Below are positions 39,601 to 54,600 of a stretch of 64,000 bases of DNA, in pieces. The stretch is from Lichenostomus cassidix (taxonomy: Eukaryota; Chordata; Aves; Passeriformes; Meliphagidae). Made by a program: the position numbers and the translations under genes. Each line of letters starts with the position of its first letter. The first letter of the stretch is position 1. The notes beneath the pieces were generated by a model. The model was not told the origin of the DNA and did no database searches. It saw only the letters and a program-made list of their open reading frames with translations. The stretch lies in contig CM039183.1 in NCBI GenBank assembly GCA_008360975.2, forward strand, positions 76,275,850 to 76,339,849, in the 5' to 3' direction.

Positions 39601-42600
39601 CTTCATGATTCCAAAAAGAACTAGGGTGCATTTATGGTCTTGATACTGAAGAATATCCTCTTGTAAAAGAAGGTTTTTATTATCTGTCCCTTCTAGATGT
39701 TCTGTGCAGCATCCTGTGGAATCTGTACAATTACTATAAGCAGTTTTCAGAGTGTGTTGACGCCAAAATCACTGAACTTCGTCAACCCATAGAAAAGGAA
39801 CTTAAGGTAAAAGGAAAGTTGGCTCAGAAAATATATCAATCTAATCAAAGGAACAGTAGAGCAGATACTATTTGAATCTGTCTATAATAGCTCTGTTGGC
39901 CACTGATTCCCTACTACTATTTTTGAGGTGGGGGAGTGGTTAATTGAAGGCTTTAATATTTGATTAGTCCCATTTATCCATGAAGGTTTCTGCTCACTGG
40001 TGAAGCCCCTTCGGATTTCACATTTGGCTATGCAGCAGTTTTTATGCAGTGCAAACATGTATATTAATAAGAGTGAGATGCCTGTGCAATAATTTGATCA
40101 CTCACTAAAATGTATTGCATTTTAAGACTACCAGATCATTGTAGCTGATTAGGTTTAAAGATCAGCTTTGATAAGGAAATACTGCATTTCACTTACATAA
40201 GTTATCCCATTGATTATTTTCCTAATAGGAATTTGTGAAGATTTCCAGGTGGAATGATGTAAGCTTCTGGGCTATAAAGCAATCAGTTGAAAAAATACGC
40301 AGGTAAGTCAGAACTTAAAATTAAGCTCCCTATTTTGAACCTTCCTTTCTATCATGATTTCTCATGATTTCATCATGAAATCATCATGATTTCTCTATGA
40401 TGTTAAATTTGAATGCAGGAATGTTTCTTATGCTCATAACACAGTGGAAACATTTATTTCCAGCAGCTGAGAGATTTCCAGGGTTACAAAATCCAGTAAC
40501 ATTTTTGCTTTCATTTGGTAACTAGAACCCTCTTTAAATTCATGAAGAAGTTTGAAGTTGTTCTGGATGAGCCGTGTCGACCTGCCTTGGTGGAAATTGG
40601 TAAGGAAGAGCAGCTGGACTGCATGCAAAAGCAAGAAGAATCTGATGACAAAGAAACCAAAATTCAGAGGCTACACAACACATTGAGGAAGGTTCTGTCT
40701 GCTAGAGCAGATGTTACCAAGGTGACTGAATTAGTTATTTTAAGTGTGGGAAGGATATTTTCTCTATTCTCATCTGTATGTTGCTTTTCACTGATTTATG
40801 CAGGAAAATCTTATGTAAGCGTCAAATCTGTTGAATATATCATAAACTTTTTTGGTCTTACTTGTTTTCAGAGTTATGCAACACTGCAGATGGGTGGGAC
40901 TGCAGGATGGAATGACAAGCATGATCTGTACTGATCTGGCACTATATCTGTGCTCTAATACAGAGATGATGCAATTACACATTTCGTCTCAAATTTGCTT
41001 ACATATTGTCTGCAGCAATTTGTTACTTCCCTACTAGTGCAGTAAAATAGCCTGGAAGATGAAGTTATTACCCATTTTTTTCTAAGCAAGGGCTGAAATA
41101 AATAATCATGTAGCTGTAGGATTTGTGTGTATATAACCTCTGATTAAATATTAGATCACTTTTGGCTTGGATAGTGGTAGAAGAATGCAATACATTGTCA
41201 TATGTTTGCTGCTGACCAACAGTTTGTGGATTGCAAACATTTGCCTTGGACTAGCTGATGCATGGTAAATCCTGCTCCACAGTCTCAGTTTAATATGACT
41301 CTAATTAATTTGCCCAGTTCAGAGAGGAAGCCAGCTAATTTTCTTCCTGAAATAGACTCCTATTCATATCATTAGTTTTTATTAACAAGATGCAAGGAGA
41401 CAGACGTAACTTATCAGAATTTGCTTGTGAATGGGAAATGCTGAGTTACCCTCAGCTTTGTTCAGTTTCTTCAGACCAGGAGCAGGGCTGATCTGCTCAC
41501 ATCCTGTACAGGAGGGTAGAGTGAGGATGCAGAAATCTAATGCAAATCGATTGAGGGTTTGGTTTGTTGGTCTGTGATTGGTAAGCCTGTTACTGATAGT
41601 TAACAGGGTTGTTAGTTTCACTTCTTGCAGTTTCATGTTGTCTTCATTCCCTAAAGAAGATGCATGCAAACATAATTTGAACAAAAGGATTAGCTTTGGA
41701 TGTGCTGAGGAATTAATTCCATTACTTAACCATTTCTACTTGCATACTCTATTTGTTGTTCTTTAAGAATAAAATTTGTGTTTAGTGGAAAGTAAGTGAG
41801 GATGTTCTTACCTGACACCCTGAGAGCATTAGTGATTAAGGTTAATGCCTTTAAACTTGGAAGGGAGAGGAAGCTGACCTGAAGCAGTAATTACCTTTTT
41901 CATAGAGGTAATGACAAACACTTAAGGCAGTAAGATCATAGCATCTTCCATTTGGTTGGCTGTTTTCAAAACTAATGTCTGTCTGACCTACATGTATTAC
42001 ATGATTTTTCTCTAGTGTTGGTGCTGAACTGATCAAAGAATCACATGAGCGTGTTTTGGGGTTTCACATGAATGCAGAATTTAGCCCTTTTTTTTTTAAA
42101 GTGATTTACTCTCAATGATAAAATAAGAGAACTTTGAATATGTGTGTATAATTGCCTTTCATTTTTTTTCAGAGGGCACTCCCAGAAGAATGTCAGGATG
42201 GCATTGCATTTCATACAGAATCTCTTCAGTATCGTCTGTCTAAGCTTACTAAGAAGATGAAGAAAATGTGTAGAGCAGTTACAGAAAATAATTCATTCTT
42301 AAGCCTGGTGGAAAATCTCGAACAGTTCACAGGTTAGGTTTTCTTGTGATCTCCATACCACAATTGACCTCTGTAACATAGATCAAACAAAGCAGTAAAA
42401 AGTGCAGACATATAGTTGTCTTCCTAGAGTGTCTTCCTACAGCTGCTTTGTGTACATTAGGTTTTCAATCTCTTATCTTTGCTGTCTTCTACACAGGTGG
42501 CATTATTGTATCCGTAGCTGAACTGCAGAATTTAACATTTGATCAGACAGCAGCTAAGGAGAAGCAAAAATCAGAGGCAAAGCATATTCAGATGCAAAAG

Positions 42601-45600
42601 CAACGGGCTTTGTCAGATCTCTTTAAAAGCCTTGCTAAAACAGGTGAGCTTTGACCAAAAATGGTCTTGGTTTAAAAGTACTGAGTTCTTGAACATTTTA
42701 CTATCTTTGCCAATACATCTAAACCCACCATAATATGATGTCAGGCAACACATTCATCTTCCTCATTCATCAGCCTTTTCATGTCTTACAAATGATCCCT
42801 AACTCAGCTTTCTTAAAGGGCATGGGGCACTGAAAAGTCCTTAATGCACACAGGACTGTGTTAGTCTGATTTCAGCTGTGTTGTTCAGCCCAAGATAGCT
42901 CAGCTGCGATGTGTTCTTACATTACAAATCTTGCAGCATGTTCAAAGACTTGTTGAAATAAGAACATTTGGTATCTTCATACCAACTGTATGAATGACAT
43001 TTTTCCATATAAAAAATGAGTGCATCAAAGGATGTGTGCTCAAATACCGTTCCAGGTTTGTCGTACAGGAAAGGTCTGTCTTGGTCTCGTTCAAAAGACT
43101 ACCAGGAAGTTCTCTGCCTTCGTCCACTGGACTTGTGTAGTGCTTTGGCTGCAGTGAATTGTGCACATGACCTGGATGCCACGTATGTACACAGGACTTT
43201 TGATCATTAGATGGTGTGAATTGCCGCTGTGATATACAGAATTTATTGTATGTTGATTTAGTCTGGGCTTTCTGGATGGTAATTCATTCAGGATTTTGCA
43301 TATTCTCTTCCTCCTATTACTTCTCAGTTTGGTGTGTACAGCTGAGCAAGGATTTGGGTGTTTGTTGTTTCTTTTTATTTTATTTTTTTTTTTAATTTGC
43401 ACTTTAACAACTGTACCCTCAGTTTCATTTTAATTAGACCTCCACTGTCCAGCCTTGCCTGGGATGCTCTGCCAGCATCATATTTGAGTGTAAAATGCTA
43501 AGGATTTTATTGTAGGTGTGAGTTGTGATTTTCAGGGACTTCATTGTTTTGTCTTCATTAAATAATGGGATATTTCAGGAGAAATACATGTACTTCAAGG
43601 TGGGCTTTACTGGAGAAACTTTCTTAGAGGAAAGATGTTTTTTCAGATTTTTTTAATTGTTTTTCTGTCATCAAGTGCTTTTTTTTGTCATTGAGACACG
43701 CTAGTTATTGTCTTTCTGGGATCTAAGGGCTTAGTTTATGATACCTTGCAACAGGGCCAGCTTCTGTATAAAGCTGGATTTAGTTGCATGGGGGGGAAGA
43801 AAAACAATATCACTATATAAGCATTAAATGGTATTCAAAGATAGAGATCTTTCTGCTATTGCTTAGAGATTCCTTAGAGTTTATTTTAAAAAGTAAATGT
43901 TTTCTTAAATCATAGAATATTTTTAGAGAAAATGAAAAATTGCAAGGTTAATGCATTTGCCGAACAACAAATTTCAAGCAAAACTGTTGGGTTAAAGAAC
44001 TGACCTGGCAGCTCCAACATGCTGAGATACTTCTTAATATCAGACTTCTTTGTGCTCTGCCAGGTTGCTGACAGAGATTTCTTCTGCCTGGGATGGATGC
44101 CAGAAGTACTTCTATCGGTCACTTGCACGTCACTCTCGGCTCCAGACAGCATTGTTAGCACCTGCCAAGGTAAAAACAGCAAAGTAGAAATAGAATTTTA
44201 ATTCTGATTACTTCATTTTACCTGCCTGGACTAAAATTTTCTAGTAGTAAAAAGGGGATGTGAGATCATGCTGTGTTCTGTAGTATGATACTAAATATGA
44301 CGGTTTTGTACCACTCATTAAATGCACTTGGTAAAACCTGCTGTTTTACAAAGAGACAAAATCTGTTTAGGGAAAGAAGTTAATGACATGTTCTGGGTAC
44401 AGTATCTTTCATTCCAGCAGATCCCAAATTGCTGCTTGCATGAAGAAAACTCATGAAATGCTGAATCCAAACTCGTTAGGAAAATAAACCCAATGCTATT
44501 CGGTGTTCTTGAAGAAATCAGTTGATATTTATAATTGGGCATAACTGGAGTCTGTCTCCAACATAAAAAGGTGCCAATATATTTCTTCATTTAAAGATAA
44601 GTCTAAAATCGGTAGAACAGACAAATGAGCTCTGCCAAACCAGAACCACTTTTCTAGCATTTCAGAAAAAAAGGATCTCTTCTGGATGCTCTTCCTCTCA
44701 TGCTTTGCCCCTTGTTTTACAACATGATCTTATCCAAGTCACACCTGATAATGGACACAAATAGTGGAACATAACTGCGATCAGTTATGCTCTGTGTTTA
44801 TTTATTCTGAGCTTTAAGATGAGTCCATTTCTAATTAAAGAAGTGAAAGTAATTGTCAGTCCATCTGGTAAAATGAATTGCAGAAGGGGTTTTAGCAATG
44901 GTCATGAATGTAAGGCATTGAGGCTGGTATCTCTTCAGATTTTAATCATTATTTATATAAGGTAGATTTAATATGGGATCTAAATTCCTGGTAAGAATTG
45001 CTGCAGTGGAGTGAAATTTAATGTGGCTGTTGCAGAAGTGACTTGAAAGTCAAATTTGTACGCAGGATATATGGAAGAAGCAGAAAAGATAAAGATGGGG
45101 AAACTAATAATTTTAACTCTAGTCTGCATATTAAGACTTCTTCAATTAAACCATAATCTTTCAGCCTGCTCAGTGAAATGAAATGGAGGCACAGAGAGTT
45201 CTGTTGTCTGGTTGTTCATTTAACTGTTCCCTCCCACTTTTTCTGTCTCTGTTTTGTTTAGGATCTTGGACTGGGTAGCATTGAACGATGCAAAGGGTTC
45301 ACTGCACACCTCATGCAGATGCTTGTGAGACAGAGACGATCTCTTACTGCATTGACAGAACAGTGGATCTTACTAAGGTATTTTCCATCTTCCAAATTTT
45401 AAATGTTGGCAACAAGTTGTGACAGTAAGCAAATCAGTTCAAAAAAGATGGAGAAATAAGGTAGAAGAAAACAAAAATTTTTTCCTCTGCTTCCCTATAT
45501 TTCTCCTCCCCTCAATTAAGCCTAGATAGAACGTTTATTCTATCACTGCAGCCTGTATTTTGGAATTAAAATAATTTTGTGAAACAGGTTAGGCATATAT

Positions 45601-48600
45601 GTGAAATAATTCCTGTAGTTAATTACACAGTTAAACCATTAAACTTAGAGATTGTTATATATCTCTCATTTGGTATTGGCCTAAATTAATTTTGTTTACA
45701 TTCAGGTTATTGGCTTGATCTGGGGCAAAAGATCTGAATGGGATTTTGAGCCAAAATTAATAAAGCATCAGCAGCTTACAAAGAAAAATTGTAGAAAGGT
45801 GGGACATACTAGATGTTGTGTCAAAACTGTACAAGGAAAAGTGTGTAAGAATCTTTCTTACTTGATGTGATTTTTCACTCCACTGCTTGAGTCATTGGAG
45901 TCACTGCAAATGTTACCATTGTTGAGCATTTTGGTGATCAACACACTGCAATTCATCAAACTTTTTGAAGTCAGATTAGGAGCCAGTACCTTTGTACAGA
46001 GAAGGAAATCTGGTCTGGAGATTACTGGTGCAGAGTTTATTCTAAGCCCAGGAAACTTGAAAAAAAACCAAAAAACCATGACTAAACAAGCTCCTCAGCT
46101 CCTCAGTCACAGGAATTGTAAAACTTTCAGGACACTTACCTGCATTACTGTGACTTTCACAGCAAATCAGATTTCCAGATTCAATAACTTTGAATTATTT
46201 CATAATTCAGAGAGAGGGGGAAAAATCACTAATTAAACAACTTAAAAAAACCCCTATAATTTTAGTTCTTCCAGGAAAAGTTATTATCTAGATACTGATA
46301 TTTTTTAAATTAATTTAGTTAAAGGTAGAGCTTTTAAAAAGGAAGTATAACATAAAACTCAGTGATTGTAACTTCTCCTTCCTTGTTCTTTACTAGGAAC
46401 CTCCTGAGTTGTGTACAAGAGATAGATTCTAGGTTGACTGCTGACAGAGAATACAATGCAGCATTTCCTCCTCAAGACAGTATGCAACGCTGGACTGACA
46501 GACTGCAGCAACTTTCCATGCAGTGTGTGATGGTTCTCAAGGAGCTGTCTTGGTTTATCCAGTGCTGCCCAAAAGAAGAGTCAGCCAAGTGCAGTGATAG
46601 TGAAAGAACCGATGTCAAACCCAACATTTTTGAGAGTTCAGTACCTGAAATGGGAAATGTTCTTGCAGGAATACCTGACCTGATTCCCACAGAGCTAAAA
46701 CACTTGTCTCCAGTAACAGCTGAGCAGTTGCCTCCTGGATGCAGGATGCGAAGTAAGGATCAGTTGTGGCTGCAGGTAGCTACACAGTTGACTGCAATGA
46801 TGGCAAATGTGAAGACCATGAAAGCAGAAGTTGACAGAGTAAGACAACAGTCACGTGAGACCTTTTTCTATTCCTGGTGAGTTCTACACATGCATGTAAA
46901 TTGAACCTCTCTTCTGTTTTATGTTCATATTATATGTGTGAAGTCATCTTGAAAATTTTTGCCTATGCATATATTGAAAAGTGGATTCAGGTGCTCTTCA
47001 GACATTTTTCCATTCACTTTTTTTGCAAAATGCAGTGCTTGACTCCTTAAAGAAATGTATGTCTTCTCTCACTACCTGACAAGTCAAAAAGATTTCTGTC
47101 TCAGCTTCCCACTTTGTCTTTGGTCTCTCAGGATTTTATTCCCATAGCTCCTTAGCTAATGAGGTGAATTTCAAGCTTGAATTTAACTAAGAAATTTTCT
47201 TTTTAAAAGAAATTTGTAGCCTATTTAATAACAATCTTCTGATTTTCTCTCAGCTTCAAACAGTGAGAATATAAGCTTGTTGTCAAACTTCTCATTTAAT
47301 AAATTCAAGATGGAGCTCTGCTGCCTCTCCCTGATCCATGCCCAAGGAAAGGTTTAATCTTAAATTGGATTGTTTTTTCTTTTAGTATTATGGTATTTCT
47401 GTTGCAGGAGAGATTTTGAAGTTTGCACATCAGCTGTGAGTTGTTTGCTGGAAGTCTCAGCCCAGTTACAAAACATAGAGGCCCTATTTCTTCCAAATGG
47501 GCAAGACAAGGAAGCTGCAAATCAGATGGCACTAATCAAGAGCCTAAAATATATACAAGAAGAAGTGAATAACACATCTTCAGACTTCACAGCCTGGAGA
47601 ACACAGCTTCTTGTTTCCGTGTCAAATTACAGTGGTAAGGATAAATTTCTCTACCTGATTTGTGATGTTGATAAAGACACAATAATTTATTTGTTTGGTT
47701 ATTGCTAAAAGTGGCCCCATATTCCTTCTGATATCCAAAAACGTCATCAGATTCAAACTTGCAAAATTTAGTACAGACTTTATTTGTGCAGTACAATTTT
47801 TTTACCATATCTATTAGTGACAGATCTTGCGCCATAGTTGTAGGTCAGGATTAGCAAGGAGAGTTTGGTGGAACTGTGCAGTAAAAATTGCATAGTGCTG
47901 TCATTGTCCTTGTATAAAGGAAATACAGGAACCTGTAGTCTGTGTTTCCATGTAAAACTGCCTGTGTTACGATTCAAAAGGAAATCAGGAGTCGGATGAA
48001 GAGTTTGTGGAGCAATTCTCGACAAAAGTGGAAGCTGTTATCCATGCTGTTCTGTATGCCATTCAGTGTTTGGTAGAGAGAAAACAGGAAGGTGGAAAAG
48101 AGGAAGAAAAGTCTTCAGAGGAAAATGGTAAGTTTGTCAATATACTTGAGTGGGGAGCAGAAGAGTTTAAGCCATGCAAACCTTAAAATTTCTTAAATTG
48201 TGTGTGTGTCAGAGGTACCAATGCACAAAGAAATTGCCATTTTAATAGGAGTTGTCTGTTTAAACAGATATTTTTAGATTGCTTGCTACAACATTTTTAG
48301 AATTTCTGATTTGATTTCCATTTTTTTAATGTATTTCAAACAAAGAGGATGAAGCCTTCTTTGATGTGATTAAAGCAGGACATATAACTAAACTTCTGGA
48401 TGAAGATCTTTCTGCTGATTTGGAGTCTTTACATGTGCAGAAGGCAATTTTAGGTGTTTCAGAACTCCTGGATATCCTGAAATCTTACAGGGAAGACTGC
48501 ACTTCATATAAACATAAGGTAAAATTGCTGAAAAGTCTTTTGTCTTAGAGGTCTCAAGAGATTTGAGATTGTGAACTACTTTGGTGATTAAAAGTGTTTT

Positions 48601-51600
48601 GCTGCTTCTTGCCCAATGCCTTAGAACTAGAAGCATGTGAGAAACTGTGGCCAAATAAAGGTAGTCTTCCATAGTGCAAAAGCCAGACATTCCTATAGTA
48701 AGAAGACAAAGTTTCTTTTGTGAAAAATCTAGAAAAAGCTCCAGAAATTTTAGGAATTGTACTTAAACTCACCTACTGATACGGCTGATTTGAGCATCTG
48801 TTTTCAGTCACTATCATGACCCTCTCTGAGGTGCATAACAGTAAGTACAAATAATGACTGACAACTATTTTTTTGTTTTAACTGCAGTTCTTCAACCAGT
48901 CCTGCTATTTGCTGGTGCGTCTAAAGCCCATGCTCTGCAAGTATTCAGACCTCATCTTGTTCTACCTCACCATTTCACTGGCATCTCACAGGAGTACTGG
49001 AAAATTGCTTTCTGTTCTAACCAGCATTTTTACAGAGCTTGCCCTGAAAGTAAGTTATTAGAGGCAACAATGGGTATAAGGCAAGCATATATTTAATGTG
49101 TAAAAGTCTTAAGTAGGAACTCAGCTGAAAGATGTACTTACTACCAAAGGAGATTTTGAGTTTCTGTTCGCCTTTCCAGGGGTTTTGTCTGCCAAAAGAA
49201 TTACTTGAAGAGGAAGCTGGAGAGGGAGCAACAGAGTTCCATGATTATGAGGACGGTGGTATTGGAGAAGGGGAAGGAAAGAAGGATGTGAGCGACAAAA
49301 TAGAAAGTGAAGATCAGGCAAGTGTTTGGGGTTGTTCTTGTTTAATTGAAGTAAAACTGAAAAAGCTCTTGAAATCCATGATGTCAATGTCTTGGGTGAA
49401 AGAAATTTGAAGTTACCTTCAGTTTCCTATTTATGTTGGCTTTTATCTTTGCATATCAGCTTATAAATATTGTTGTCATACCTAAATAACTTTTTAATAT
49501 ATAAGCAAGATCCATTGTAATTTTTGGCTTTACCAATGATTTAGATAGAAGACAGTTTTCAAAAAGGTCAAGAGAAGGAGAAAGAGGATCAAGATTCTAA
49601 ACCAGACATTGAAGGAGAAGACAATGCAATTGAAATGTCTGAAGACTTTGAAGGAAAGATGCATGATGGAGAACGGGAGAAAAAAGGTTTGGTTCTACCA
49701 TTATGGCCACCATACAAGAAAAGTTACATATCAGTCCAGTAATGGTCGATACTTTTCTATAACATGTGCATGTGTGTCTTTGTCAGCATATAGCAATTAA
49801 CTGAACAGGGTGATGAAATTAAGGTTCTAAGTATGACTGCTTATTGTTTATAAAGTTAACAAAAACATTAGCTGTCTCTCCTCTGCACTGAAACACATTC
49901 TGAACTGTACACAGAAGATGAAGAAAATTCAGATGAAGAGGAGGAACTGGATAAGCAGATGGGCAATCTTGATAATGCTGAATCTGAAGATAAACTAGAT
50001 GAAAGGCTCTGGGGGGATGAAGATGATGATGATGATGAAGATGCTAGTAGTAAAACAGAAGAAACTGGACCAGGAATGGATGAGGTAATACGGAAAGAGG
50101 TGGGGGGAAAAAGTATCAAAGTAATTGAACTCTGCTAACTTAATGTGACCTAGAATGAGAATTGCCTCTCTTAGCTCTTGGTCTTCAGGATAATTTCAAG
50201 GGATAAGTTTTATTTAGTGTTGTCTTTTTTTTCTGTAGGAGATGATGTCTTGTCATTGAGACTTTGAAATGCAGGTAGTACAATTAAGTTTTTTTTTTTC
50301 TGTTTGTTAATAGGAGGATTCAGAGCTCGTTGCAAAAGATGACAATTTGGGAACAGCGAACAAGGATAATAAAAAACAACCTCCCAAGAAGGAGGAAAAA
50401 GAGCAACAGGAAGAGGACAGTGAAAATAATGAGAAAATCCATGAACAAATTGATGAGGTAAAAATTATTTGGACAACATGGAGTATCTTGCTGTTAAACC
50501 ACACTCTGCTGCTCATATCCTGTGCTTCTGAGAATTTGAAATGCTTTTTTTTTTTTTTTTAAATAATAGTGAAGTGCACTGAAAAAAAGTTCATTTCAGA
50601 GCCAAAAGTAAACCATACTGTATCTATTATAATATATATGCATTTTCTGACTCATATTCCAGAAAGAATTTTTGTTTGCAGTTCCCTGAACTTCTGATGG
50701 CTACCAAAACAGGCTTTACACTGAATTGATGTTTTGGTGGACAAAGCTTTAAAACCCTTAATTCTGTTGTATATATAAACAGAAACACCTTAGTATGCAA
50801 GAGTGCATTTAATGTATCCAAGAGTGCATATTCTGTTTAGAATGTTTCAGCTAGGAAAATTGGCTTCTGAACACAAAATATACTGGTTTTAAGTACCACC
50901 AACTTATGTAAATGCATTTGCTGGAATCAGTCTTTCTGCTCTTCAAGCATGAGTATGTGTACACTGGAAATCCACTTTTAACGGATCAGAATGTAATACT
51001 GTATCCAGTATTTCTTTGTCATAGGGAATCCAGTAGTATCTTATTTCTTATCTTTGCCTATCCTCCCACTCATGCTGTTATTTTTCCTCCTATTCTTTTG
51101 CTGACAGCGTGAGTATGATGACAATGAAGTAGATCCTTATCATGGCCAGCAAGAAAAGGAGCCTGAAGTTGAACCTTTGGACCTTCCTGATAATTTGAAC
51201 CTGGAGAATGATGAGAAGAGTGATGATGAGGAGGATGAAGGTAGAGCTGAAAATTGCTATAGATGCCTACATGAAAGCCAGATGGAAATGGGGGGGACGA
51301 TCAGATCATGAGCCCTTTTTCTCTATAGAAAGGAGAGAGGATGTGGTAGAATTCTGTTTAACGACCAAGAAGCTGCAAATTCATTTGTGTATCAAAATGC
51401 CAACGTATCAAATGCGGGCCAGACAAGAGCTCAGCATTACAGCATTTTACTTTACCTCCCTTTGATGCACACTGTGGAACAGGTGTTCTCATGTTATCCA
51501 AGTGATACAGCCTAACTTATGCTGCAATCTCCTTATTTAGTTCTCCGGTTGCTTTTGTGGTTTCATTTTTTTTCCTATTATACTTTCAAGTACTTGTACT

Positions 51601-54600
51601 CTTAAATGTCAACTAATGCTCAGGAATATTAGGTTAAAGGAAGTTAATAGGAACTCATCCTGCTGTATTGCTTGTTAGAAATCAGTTGTGACTTAAAGGG
51701 ATTATCTGGCTACAGAAAATCAGATTCTATGTATAGAACTCAGCATTTTATGGGTTTTTGGTACACTGGGCAATTTTATTCCAAAAATCTGTGATACTCA
51801 CTGTCTCTGTACTTCACTGAAAGTTTTAAATCCCATTTTTTATTTTTTTTTTTAATTCCAGAAGAAAATGCTTTTGAAATAGATGAGAAACCTGTAGATT
51901 TAAATGAGGCAGAGCAGACAGAAGAACAGAATGAAGAGGATACTGGTGAGACAGAAAGAGATGATCAAGATGCAAAAGCAGCTGAAGAAGGCATTTCTGA
52001 AGATAAAGAGGAGAAGGAAAATGAAGGCAACCAAGATGCTCATGATCAAGAAGAGAACACAGGGAACACCAAGAATGCAGAAGAAGAAGAGGAAGAATCA
52101 CAATCACCTGATGAGAAAAAAAATGAATCTGCTGAAGAGAAGGGAATCCCTAATGAAGACCAAGGCCTTCAACCTCAGGTAGAGTGTAATAAATAAAAGT
52201 ATTATTTTCATTTTTGTAATTGCCTTATACAAGATTTAAGAAATGGATGTGTTCTGTGATACTCTGAAACAACTTTGATATTGAGTAGATATAATGTTAG
52301 TGAGACTTTCATCAAGATAATAAGAGCTGTACTTGTTAACCCTTCCTGACTGATGACTGTATTAATCTTTTAAGTGCTTTTCAATAACACTCAGTTCTCA
52401 GTGTTTTTTAGAATGCTAAAATAATCTGATGTTATTTCAGGAAGAGGAAGATAAAGACAATTCAGAGATGGATGAGCCGATCCCTGAGGCTGAGGAAAGA
52501 ATGGAGCATGAAACACAAGGGCAGACTGGGCAAGAAAATCTGCAGAGTGACAGTGCTGTTGAGCTGGCTGGAGAGGCTTCAGAAAAGGACCAGTCTAAAG
52601 AGGTAAATTACATAGAGGTGCCTGAGTTAAAACTGCTAAATTTGTGAACATCGTTTCAAGTTGAAATCAAGGAGTTAATTGCTGCCATAGTTTTTAAGAA
52701 CTGCGTATAAGATTTAGTTTGTACCAGTTATAAATTCACTGGAAAAAACTTTCAAGATCATGTAGATAACCCTGCATTTTCACTGCTATAAAGATAAGTT
52801 TAGGGTAATTGTTGAGCTGCAGAAGGGGCTTTTCTACTCTCCATAAGAATTGTACTTGCATTTATGAGCCATTAGGTCAGTTACAACAGAAGGTAGCAAT
52901 GCATTGCAGTTTAACATCTGGAGTTTGTTTACAGTAGTTGGTATTTTCAGTTACACTTGAATTTTTTTTTCTAGGAAAGTGGAACTGGAGCTTCAAGTGC
53001 AAATCAATCAGAAGGCCATGAATCCACACGCATGGCCCGGATGGCTTCTCAGAAGCAAAGCAGAAAAAATACCCAGGTTCATATAATATCTTAATTTTTT
53101 AAAAAATTTTTGTTTAAATGTCTTAGTATTAACCAGCAAATAGGTAGGACTTAGCTTCTCCTTGTTAGAACACTGTTCTCATTAGTGTTGGGTTACACCT
53201 CACTTGAAGTTCACAGTGTTAATTTGTTCTTTTTCAGAGTTTCAAAAGGAAACCTGGGCAGGCAGACAACGAGCGCTCGATGGGAGATCACAATGAATAC
53301 ATCCATAAGCGACTGAGAACCATGGAATCCAGCAGTGAAGCAAAGCAGGATACAACTCAGCCCAAACAAAACGTGGAGGAGGCTGATGCATTTGAACATA
53401 TAAAACAAGGCTCTGAACACTATGATGCACAGACATACGGTACAGTGGTATTTCTGGGTGTCAAGAGTTGTCAATGCATAACCAAATCCTGAAACACTCC
53501 TATATGCTGTAGTGTTCCCTGCTTGCTTTTTAAAGTTATGTTTAACAATCCTTGCTTTGGTTAAAGATGCAGCACCATTTCACTACAATAAATGCTACTC
53601 TTTGGCAGTCAGATTCAAACTAACAGTAACACTTTTGAAAATACTGAATTTACTGAAAAAAAAAGGATTTTATCTTAATCAATATCTTTACAATCTATTC
53701 TCTCCAAATCTTATTTCAGTTAATCAGGGCAATAGCTTACTAATGCAACACACAACAGCACAGTGAAAGATAAAACAGGGGTTTGAGGCTCAGATCTCTT
53801 CTAAGTTCACTGAAACTGATATGCAGTGTCCTCAGAATGCAACATTTTTTTTTTAACTTGACTACTTCTTCCGCCTTCCTCTTGATAAAGATTGTTGTCT
53901 TTGTGCAGATGTAGCTAGCAAGGAACAAGAGAAACCTTTTATGCCTCCTGAAGAAAAGGAAGAAGAAGACTGTGAAGATGCAGCAATGGAAACAGAAATG
54001 CAGAACGAGGATCTCACAGCAGTAGACACTGAAGAGCTGAAGCCAGAAAAAAAGACGTGTACTGCCACTAAACCTGGTACATTAACTCAAAAAGCATACT
54101 GAATATGTGCTGATATGGATCTTTAGATGTATATGTAGGTTTTTAGATTTGCATGTAATGGATGAGTTCCATAAGACTCATCTGTCATAAGATGTTTCAT
54201 AAGGCTAAAATGCCTTCACTAAATTGACTTCTCTGCAGCAGTATTCTTACTTTTGCCTAGTAACCAGCATTAGCCTTTGCTAAATTGTTTGAGTGACAGA
54301 GGGGTTTGCTGCTTTCTTTCAACTTAATGGTCTCTAATCTTTATCTACCACTTTGAAGAAATAAAAAGCAAAGACTTCCCTATTGTTCAACACAATGCCA
54401 ATCTGCTTAATTAATTGGCATACAACAATGCATTCTGGTGTTACCACCATCAGCACCACGTAACTCAACATTTTTATGTATAACTTCTGGCAAAAAAACC
54501 CAACAAAACCAAAAACAAAACAAAAAAAAACCAAAAAATCAGGAAGAAGTTGAGGAGCTGGTCTGAACAACATCCAGTGAGGTATCACCAAACTCTCACT

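Noticed and set aside
45895..46236. 113-codon plus-strand open frame in the intron after exon 58
   Set aside because: No similarity to midasin, and exons 58 and 59 join cleanly without it.
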